DNA from: Deltaproteobacteria bacterium
GTDB lineage: Bacteria > Desulfobacterota > Desulfobacteria > Desulfobacterales > UBA5852
Reading direction: 5' to 3'
DNA: 35,538 nt
NCBI GenBank assembly: GCA_020444045.1
Contig: JAHLLS010000038.1
Coordinates: forward strand, 1-35,538
Made by a program: the position numbers and the translations under genes. Shown here piece after piece: positions 30,132 through 35,538 of the stretch (position 1 is its first letter; each line of letters opens with the position of its first letter). The notes under the pieces were generated by a model. The model made no database searches. It saw only the letters and a program-made list of their open reading frames with translations, and was not told the origin of the DNA.

Positions 30132-30779
30132 ATGGAACGCATGTCAAAGGCAATAGACCGGCAAAACATTGGTGCCATCCTTTTCGATCTCGGCAATGTC
30201 TTGATCGACATCGATTTTTACCGCTGTGCCCGTATTTGGAGCGATCATGCCGGTATCCCGGCTGAAACCCTTGCGGCCCGGTTCCGTATCGACGATGCCT
30301 ACCGGGCGCTTGAGTGCGGTAAGATCGAGGCATCCACGTATTATGACGCTCTGCGCCGTCAGTTGGGGATCACCCTGCCGGATGACATCATGCGCGAAGG
30401 CTGGAATGCCATTATCGGTGATGAAAAACCCGGCATCCGCGATTGTTTGAGACAATTGACCAACCGCTACCGACTGTACGTCCTGACCAACACCAACCCG
30501 GATCACGAAATCATATGGGCCAGAAAGCACCGGGAACTTCTTTCGCATTTTAAATCTATTTTTATTTCTTCGCGCATGGGATGCCGCAAACCGGACGCCC
30601 AAGTTTATCTCAAAGTGAGCCAATCCATAGGTGTGCCCTGCTCGCGAATCCTGTTTTTTGATGACGCCGAAGAAAATATCGAAGGTGCCCGCAGGGCCGG
30701 GATGCAGGCAATTCAGGCAGACCACGCCCACACCATTTCTCAATGGATCCCCACTCTCATAGACATCCCGGAGACATGA
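30132..30779 (+). CDS. YihX-like HAD-superfamily phosphatase
   Basis: A 215-residue HAD-IA hydrolase; ATG 30132 or 30141 could start it. Motif I is LFDLGNVLIDIDF, the form found in E. coli YihX (alpha-glucose-1-phosphate phosphatase), where the second Asp is replaced. Motif II is VLTNTNPDH, Lys is in GCRKPDAQVY, and motif IV is ILFFDDAEENIEGARRAGMQ. It probably dephosphorylates a sugar phosphate or other small phospho-metabolite. The same HAD subgroup is fused to APH and ACAD domains in ACAD10, so a link to the phospho-acyl chemistry upstream is conceivable but unsupported by position (5.5 kb away, past a divergent permease). Confidence 0.88.
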   Translation: MERMSKAIDRQNIGAILFDLGNVLIDIDFYRCARIWSDHAGIPAETLAARFRIDDAYRALECGKIEASTYYDALRRQLGITLPDDIMREGWNAIIGDEKPGIRDCLRQLTNRYRLYVLTNTNPDHEIIWARKHRELLSHFKSIFISSRMGCRKPDAQVYLKVSQSIGVPCSRILFFDDAEENIEGARRAGMQAIQADHAHTISQWIPTLIDIPET

Positions 30780-31071
30780 ACACCTGCCAACCGATATCCA
30801 GCATCCCTTCATAGCAATAACTTGAATTTCACATCGTTAAATGACAGGGTTAAAATTCTATTTCCTGGCGAGCCGCTTGCATATACGGTCAATCATGCTT
30901 TAGTTTAGACCACGAAATTCACCCGATTGATGACGCTATTCGCCAAACTCGGAGCAGCGCATAGAAAACCCTGCCACTTTGCGATACCAGTTTCGAGCGG
31001 GCAGGCACAACCACCGGGTACCTGAACGATATTGATTCCAACGCTATAGCGATCTGGAGGAGGTCTTAACA
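30780..31071. other. Gene-free gap upstream of the ZIP transporter gene
   Basis: About 290 bp with no gene and no family A or B repeats. It should contain the transporter promoter; a strong GGAGGAGG ribosome site ends it. No clear metal-regulator operator was recognised. Confidence 0.5.
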
Positions 31072-31887
31072 ATGTGGCAATGGTTTTCCAATTTAAACCC
31101 GATCTGGCAGGCTTTCGGCGCCACGATGTTTACCTGGTTTCTCACGGCCTTGGGTGCCGGGGTGGTTCTGTTTTTCCGCACGATCAACCGCAAGCTGCTG
31201 GACGCCATGCTGGGGTTTGCGGCCGGCGTCATGATTGCCGCCAGCTATTGGTCGCTGCTGGCACCAGCCATCGAAATGGCCGAGGAATTCGGCAACGTGC
31301 CCTCCTGGGTCCCGGCCACGGTGGGGTTTTTAGCCGGCGGCCTGTTTTTGTGGGTCGTCGATAAAATACTGCCCCATCTCCATCTTGGTTTTCCGGATGA
31401 AGACGCCGAAGGTATTAAAACCAGTTGGCAGCGCAGCATTCTGCTGGTGCTGGCCATTACCCTGCACAATATTCCGGAAGGATTGGCGGTCGGTGTAGCA
31501 TTTGGTGCGCTTGCGGCCGATCTGCCATCGGCAACCTTTGCCGGCGCCGTGGCGCTGGCTCTTGGCATAGGCATCCAGAACTTTCCGGAAGGCGCCGCTG
31601 TATCCGTTCCCTTGCGCCGGGAAGGCCTCTCACGTTTGAAATGTTTCTGGTACGGTCAACTGTCCGGCGTGGTGGAACCCATCGCCGGTGTGCTGGGTGC
31701 CGCCGCCGTTATCTTTATGCGCCCGATTCTGCCCTATGCCCTGTCTTTTGCCGCCGGGGCCATGATCTATGTGGTGGTGGAGGAACTCATCCCGGAATCG
31801 CAACTGGAGAAAAATACGGATGCCGCCACCATGGGGGCGATGTTTGGGTTTGCGGTGATGATGACGCTGGACGTCGCTCTCGGCTGA
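31072..31887 (+). CDS. ZIP family divalent metal transporter
   Basis: A 271-residue inner-membrane protein with about eight hydrophobic segments. The signature ZIP metal-site motifs are LHNIPEGLAVGVAFGAL in segment 4 and IQNFPEGAAVSVPLR in segment 5, with VVEELIPE in a later segment. ZIP proteins of this GufA/ZupT-like type import zinc, iron or other divalent metals. The ATG follows a very strong ribosome site (GGAGGAGG). The intracellular loop is short and has a few acidic and His residues (PHLHLGFPDEDAEG). The gene is followed by a tandem-repeat region and has no operon partner. Confidence 0.92.
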   Translation: MWQWFSNLNPIWQAFGATMFTWFLTALGAGVVLFFRTINRKLLDAMLGFAAGVMIAASYWSLLAPAIEMAEEFGNVPSWVPATVGFLAGGLFLWVVDKILPHLHLGFPDEDAEGIKTSWQRSILLVLAITLHNIPEGLAVGVAFGALAADLPSATFAGAVALALGIGIQNFPEGAAVSVPLRREGLSRLKCFWYGQLSGVVEPIAGVLGAAAVIFMRPILPYALSFAAGAMIYVVVEELIPESQLEKNTDAATMGAMFGFAVMMTLDVALG

Positions 31888-31894
31888 TGCCCAC

Positions 31895-32260
31895 CCAGAA
31901 ATGGCATCTTTCGGCCCAAGCCTGTGTTCTCGCTCTTTTGAAATCCTCGACGTAGCAAACGTACGCCTGCGGTTAAAAAATCGCTGCGGCCTTGGCCTGA
32001 ACCAAAACTTACCATTTCTGGATAGGCATGTCGTTGTGTCCAAAAAGGCATCTTTGGCCCTTGGACGGCGTTCTCGGTGTTTGGCGGTTCTCGACGTAGC
32101 CCGAGCTACGCCTCCGGGCGCCAAAGCACCTGTGGCCTTGCCCAAAAACCAAATCTATCCCCTGGCCACCGACACGCCTTTTTCGGGACAAACTGTTTTA
32201 AGACTTGTGAAAAATGGCTTCTTTCGGCCCAAGCCTCTGCCCCCCGGACGCCGAAACAGG
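31895..32260. repeat. Imperfect tandem repeat array downstream of the ZIP gene
   Basis: Three diverged units begin with GGCATCTTTCGGCCCAAGCC-like sequence at about 31899, 32042 and 32210. Two of them contain CTCGACGTAGC followed by a matching GTACGCCT or GCTACGCCT, forming short hairpins. The first unit is bracketed by the inverted repeat CCAGAAATGG (31895-31904)/CCATTTCTGG (32012-32021). No gene is supported between 31888 and 32392. Confidence 0.65.
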
Positions 32261-32311
32261 GTGCTTTTCTGAATCGTTAATCTGGGGGGCCCAGGCGGCA
32301 TCCTCCTTTAA

Positions 32312-32345
32312 TCCGTGAAAATCTGTGTTAATCTGTGTCCCATAG
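32312..32345 (-). repeat. Reversed family B arm, rightmost copy
   Basis: TAATCCGTGAAAATCTGTG then TTAATCTGTGTCCCATAG, unpaired: no forward B arm is found nearby. It is the last family A or B element in the window. Confidence 0.88.
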
Positions 32346-32392
32346 ATGTTTCGGTTTGTTTCTATTCAGCACCATGATCGGAGGGCACCGTT

Positions 32393-33436
32393 ATGACAAA
32401 CGCGACCATTCGCGTTGGCATCGTCGGAGCCGGAACCAACACCAAAGCCAAGCACATTCCCGGCCTGCGGGCCATCGAAAAAGTTGAAATTACCGGTGTG
32501 TGCAACCGCAGCAGGGCATCGTCCGAAGCAGTCGCTGCCGAGTTCGGCATCCCCCAGGTCTTCGATGATTGGCGCAAACTCGTCGAAGATCCGGACATCG
32601 ATGCCGTGGTCATCGGCACCTGGCCCTATATGCACGGCCCCGTCAGCCTTGCGGCGCTCGAAGCCGGCAAACATGTTCTCTGTGAAGCACGCATGGCCAT
32701 GAACGCCCGCGAGGCCCATGACATGTTTTGCGCAGCCCGATCCCGACCGCACCTGATCGCCCAGGTCGTGCCTTCGCCCTTTTCCCTGAAGGTCGATCGC
32801 ACCATACAGCGGCTTCTGGCCGAAGGGTATATCGGCGATTTGTTGGCAATCGATGTTCAGGACCGCGGCGATTTTCTTGATTTAGATGGTACTATCTCCT
32901 GGCGACAGGACATCCAGTTGAGCGGCATGAACGTCATGATGCTGGGCATTTGGTACGAAGCCGTCATGCGATGGGTTGGTGAAGCGACCCGCGTCATGGC
33001 CATGGGCAAAACCTTTGTGAAACAACGCCAACATACAGAAGAAAAGCGACAGCAGGCGGTTCTGATACCCGAGCATATTGATGTCATTGCCGACATGGCC
33101 TGTGGTGCCCAGGCCCATTTTTGCTCGACACGTGTGGCCGGTCTTGCCGGCCCGAGCGGCTGCCGTCTCTACGGTTCCGACGGGACGCTGCGATTCGAAG
33201 AAGGGCGGCTCTTCGGCGGACGCCGTGACGAAGCCCAGCTGACTGAAATCGCCATCCCTGCGACCGAGGAAGGCCGCTGGCGTGTCGAAGAAGAATTTGT
33301 CAACGCGATCCGTGGTATAGAACCCGTACGCATGACCACTTTTGAAGACGGCGTCCGCTATATGGAATTCACCGAAGCCGCAGCCCGCAGCCGACAGACC
33401 GGGATGGCGATACCCTTGCCCCTTACGGCACCATAG
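32393..33436 (+). CDS. Gfo/Idh/MocA family oxidoreductase with altered catalytic motif
   Basis: A 347-residue NAD(P)-binding protein. The N-terminal Rossmann motif is RVGIVGAGTNTKAKHIPGL, followed by VVIGTWPYMHGPVSLAALEA then GKHVLCE. In active family members a Lys follows in an EKP motif; here residues 98-100 read EAR, so the usual catalytic or substrate-binding Lys is missing. The C-terminal domain includes GYIGDLLAIDVQDRGDF, CRLYGSDGTLRFEEGRL and a late FVNAIRGIEPV. It may be a pseudo-enzyme or use a different residue. Substrate unknown. An AGGAG-like ribosome site precedes the ATG. A truncated MBL-fold gene follows immediately. Confidence 0.85.
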   Translation: MTNATIRVGIVGAGTNTKAKHIPGLRAIEKVEITGVCNRSRASSEAVAAEFGIPQVFDDWRKLVEDPDIDAVVIGTWPYMHGPVSLAALEAGKHVLCEARMAMNAREAHDMFCAARSRPHLIAQVVPSPFSLKVDRTIQRLLAEGYIGDLLAIDVQDRGDFLDLDGTISWRQDIQLSGMNVMMLGIWYEAVMRWVGEATRVMAMGKTFVKQRQHTEEKRQQAVLIPEHIDVIADMACGAQAHFCSTRVAGLAGPSGCRLYGSDGTLRFEEGRLFGGRRDEAQLTEIAIPATEEGRWRVEEEFVNAIRGIEPVRMTTFEDGVRYMEFTEAAARSRQTGMAIPLPLTAP

Positions 33437-33449
33437 CATTTCGAATTGA

Positions 33450-34069
33450 TCGCCGTGGTGGTCCTACTATCATCAGGAAGCGGAATTCTTTCAGCCAACC
33501 CAAACCCTCGATGACGGCCAGGTCGTTCATGTGGGGCCGCACGCCTTCGAGGTAATTCACACCCCCGGCCACGCTTCGGACGGGATTGTGCTTTACAACC
33601 GTCAGGCACGCATTCTATTGTCTTCGGATGCGCTGTGGGAGCGGGACTTCCCGGTAATGACCCTGGCGGTGGAGGGCGACCGGGCTATTGAAACCATGCT
33701 GGCATCCCTTGTAGAAATTGCGGCTTTGGAAGTCGATCAAGTTTATCCGGGACACGGCGTCCCCTTTCACGGTTTTCAAGCGGCTCTCCAGCGCGCCATC
33801 ACAAGGTTGGAGGACTTTCAGGCCGATCCCAACCGAGTGGCGTGGGATTTGATCAAGAAGATTTTCGTGTATACCATCATGATGAAACGGAGCGTGGCGA
33901 TCGACACGTTTTTCGATCACTTGATGCAGACCGACTGGTTTCCCGATACGGTCAACCGTTATTTCTCGCGCGACTATCGATCCATTTACGATAAGGTCAT
34001 AACGGAATTTCATCAGCGACACATCATCGAGATAAACGGCCGCGACTGGGTGACCACGATTCGCCCCTA
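33450..34069 (+). pseudogene. N-terminally truncated metallo-beta-lactamase-fold hydrolase
   Basis: The frame is open from 33450 and encodes SPWWSYYHQEAEFFQPTQ, VVHVGPHAFEVIHTPGHASD then GIVLYN, LLSSDALWERDFPV and VYPGHG, the second half of an MBL-fold hydrolase. The first half with the HxHxDH metal motif is absent; the frame hits a stop at 33447, 11 bp after the oxidoreductase stop. Remaining TPGH, Asp of SSDALWE and PGHG could bind metal only partly. A deletion that joined the oxidoreductase to this fragment is the simplest explanation. A GTG at 33531 could start a 179-residue product without the active site. Confidence 0.8.
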
Positions 34070-34128
34070 AATCTGAGTAAACGGACAATTCATCGTCTTG
34101 TCTGTACTGCCTTTGCGAGGAGCTATTG

Positions 34129-34575
34129 ATGACACAACAACAAGTATTTGAACTGGTGGTTGCCCTGGAAAAAGATCTGGCTGATTTCTATCAAAAAATA
34201 GGTCAGATCGAACGCCTCAAATCATTTGCCGATATCTTCTCTTATATGACCGATCACTCGCACAACCACGCCCTCCAGATCGAACGGGCCGCCGCCTCGA
34301 TCGACCTGCCCGAGTTGAACATCGCCCCCATCGAGACGCTCCATCGACGCATCAAAGAATCCTTGCAGGAACAAATTCTCCGGGAAGACGACAACGACAA
34401 GATTATGGCCCAACTCGCGCGAGCCGAGGAAATCATCGGCACACTTTATCAATCCATCGCAAGCCATTACCGCAAGCGCGCAGCCACCTATTCGCAAATC
34501 GCCGAGCAATTCGACCAATTGTACGAAGAGGAATTGGCCCACCGCGATTACATCAATGATCGCGGACAGGGATGA
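34129..34575 (+). CDS. Ferritin-like/rubrerythrin-like helical protein
   Basis: A 148-residue protein from ATG 34129 with a GGAG ribosome site six bases upstream. It is almost entirely helical, with Glu and His spaced as in ferritin-like four-helix bundles: VALEKDLADFYQKIG, DHSHNHALQIERAA, ARAEEIIGTLYQSIASHYRK and YEEELAHRDYINDRG. The ExxH-type pairs could ligate a di-iron site, but it lacks the C-terminal rubredoxin domain of rubrerythrin. A role in oxidative-stress protection or iron binding is inferred. It lies about 100 bp before the TerC gene on the same strand. Confidence 0.65.
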   Translation: MTQQQVFELVVALEKDLADFYQKIGQIERLKSFADIFSYMTDHSHNHALQIERAAASIDLPELNIAPIETLHRRIKESLQEQILREDDNDKIMAQLARAEEIIGTLYQSIASHYRKRAATYSQIAEQFDQLYEEELAHRDYINDRGQG

Positions 34576-34678
34576 TCATGTTTGACACGGCTTACGATAC
34601 AACCGGGAGCATTTAGGACGATCTCGCCGAATAAACGTGGGGTATTTGCCCCCCTACCAGCCCCAAGAAGGAAGAACA

Positions 34679-35434
34679 ATGATGGCATGGCTTTCCGATC
34701 CACAGGCATGGATCGCCCTGGGCACCCTCACCGCCCTAGAAATCGTATTGGGCATCGACAATATCATTTTCATCTCTGTCCTGGTCGGCCGCCTGCCGGA
34801 GCAGAAGCGGCAACGCGCTCGTCTCGTCGGATTGTCACTGGCCATGGTCATGCGCATCCTGCTCCTGATCTCCATCACCTGGATCATGCGCCTCAGCCAG
34901 CCCCTGTTTGCCGTTTGGGGACATGCTTTTTCGGGTCGCGACCTGATCCTGATCGGCGGCGGGCTGTTCCTGCTGGTCAAGAGCACCTTCGAAATCCATA
35001 ACAGCCTCGAGGGCAGCGAGCATGGCACCGTCAAAGCGGCCGCAGCCACTTTTACTCATGTGCTGGTGCAGATAGCCCTTCTCGACATCGTCTTTTCACT
35101 GGATTCGGTCATCACGGCCGTCGGCCTGGCACAGCATCTGCCTGTCATGATTCTGGCTATCGTCATTGCCGTGGGCGTCATGATGGTTTCCGCCGGGCCT
35201 ATCGGCATCTTTGTCGACGCCCATCCCACCATCAAGATTCTGGCATTGAGTTTTCTGATCCTGGTGGGGGTCACGCTGATGGCCGAGGGCATGGCGTTTC
35301 ACATCCCCAAAGGCTACATCTATTTTGCCATGGCCTTTTCCTGCTGCGTCGAGATGTTGAACCTGAAAATCCGGAAACATGTCCGTGAACCCGTCCGATT
35401 GCGTAAAACATTGCCGACGGACGGGCGTGCCTGA
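34679..35434 (+). CDS. TerC family membrane protein
   Basis: A 251-residue integral membrane protein beginning at MMAWLSDPQAWIALGTLTAL; upstream in-frame codons precede the ribosome site AAGGAAG and are excluded. TerC motifs are EIVLGIDNIIFISVL (near residues 20-34), GGGLFLLVKSTFEIH and LLDIVFSLDSVITAVGL, with Asp and Glu inside membrane segments. Family members export manganese, or assist metal loading of secreted enzymes, and many are controlled by a Mn riboswitch; no convincing riboswitch is visible in the 103 bp upstream. It may be co-transcribed with the ferritin-like gene. The last 100 bp of the window hold no further gene. Confidence 0.92.
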   Translation: MMAWLSDPQAWIALGTLTALEIVLGIDNIIFISVLVGRLPEQKRQRARLVGLSLAMVMRILLLISITWIMRLSQPLFAVWGHAFSGRDLILIGGGLFLLVKSTFEIHNSLEGSEHGTVKAAAATFTHVLVQIALLDIVFSLDSVITAVGLAQHLPVMILAIVIAVGVMMVSAGPIGIFVDAHPTIKILALSFLILVGVTLMAEGMAFHIPKGYIYFAMAFSCCVEMLNLKIRKHVREPVRLRKTLPTDGRA

Positions 35435-35538
35435 TGGCCTTCGTAACCGGCTATCCCGAACATTTCATGAAATTTTTTCTACACCATAAATTTTATGCAA
35501 ATATTCAGTGGTATAAAAGCTATTCGGGGTATCATTTT

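Noticed and set aside
34576..34678. Manganese (yybP-ykoY) riboswitch upstream of terC
   Set aside because: The paired internal loops of the motif were not recognisable in the 103-bp gap.

Overview
The window looks like a chromosomal piece from a Desulfobacterota-type (sulfate-reducer-like, Desulfobacterales) genome. This is inferred from the gene set: ADP-forming acyl-CoA synthetase, stand-alone ETF pair, several acyl-CoA dehydrogenases, a multi-[4Fe-4S] protein, a DUF362 protein and a GSU2403-type nucleotidyltransferase. The inference also rests on the unusually dense dispersed intergenic repeats. No rRNA, tRNA, CRISPR array or complete IS was seen.

Region 1-5.1 kb is an eroded accessory strip, almost all on the minus strand: a phd/parE pair cut by the left edge, a vapBC pair, an AbrB-type antitoxin with a PIN toxin, remnants of second parE and vapC copies, a GSU2403-type nucleotidyltransferase with a duplicated start/operator region, and the C-terminal half of a REP-associated (HUH) transposase. 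The DNA between them is a mosaic of short periodic repeats. Region 5.1-9.1 kb holds two inverted-repeat elements and three exported fibronectin-III-type proteins. Region 9.4-16.4 kb (minus strand) holds an AAA/DUF4143 ATPase, DUF362, a GxxExxY protein, a patatin-like lipase and etfB-etfA.

Region 16.7-28.6 kb (plus strand) is a fatty/hydroxy-acid catabolic cluster: histidine-phosphatase-fold protein, ACAD10/11-type acyl-CoA dehydrogenase (Asp instead of the usual catalytic Glu), large acyl-CoA dehydrogenase, 3-hydroxyacyl-CoA dehydrogenase, TetR regulator, ACAD10/11-type APH kinase, [4Fe-4S] protein and ADP-forming acyl-CoA synthetase. The APH kinase plus ACAD11-like dehydrogenase suggests 4-hydroxyacyl-CoA phosphorylation and conversion into beta-oxidation intermediates, with electrons passing through ETF. 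Region 29-35.5 kb holds RarD-like permease, YihX-like HAD phosphatase, ZIP transporter, Gfo/Idh/MocA oxidoreductase, a decapitated metallo-beta-lactamase-fold gene, a ferritin-like protein and TerC.

The most striking feature is the intergenic DNA. Two periodic repeat families recur about 44 times (family A, 9-bp unit CATGAAGNN or CACGAAGNN) and about 25 times (family B, 10-bp unit ACACAGATNA). They fill most gaps from 8.4 to 29.1 kb and are never seen inside a gene core. In most catabolic-cluster gaps they are ordered as inverted arms: B, A, central hairpin with core AATTTGTCnnnGACAAATT, A reversed, B reversed. One intact GxxExxY (PD-(D/E)XK nuclease-fold) gene sits exactly between two inverted A arms and takes its start codon from one of them. 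A second, frameshifted GxxExxY gene sits between two inverted B arms. This suggests a palindromic element family with a nuclease-fold gene as cargo or mobilising partner, and is the best candidate here for an undescribed system.
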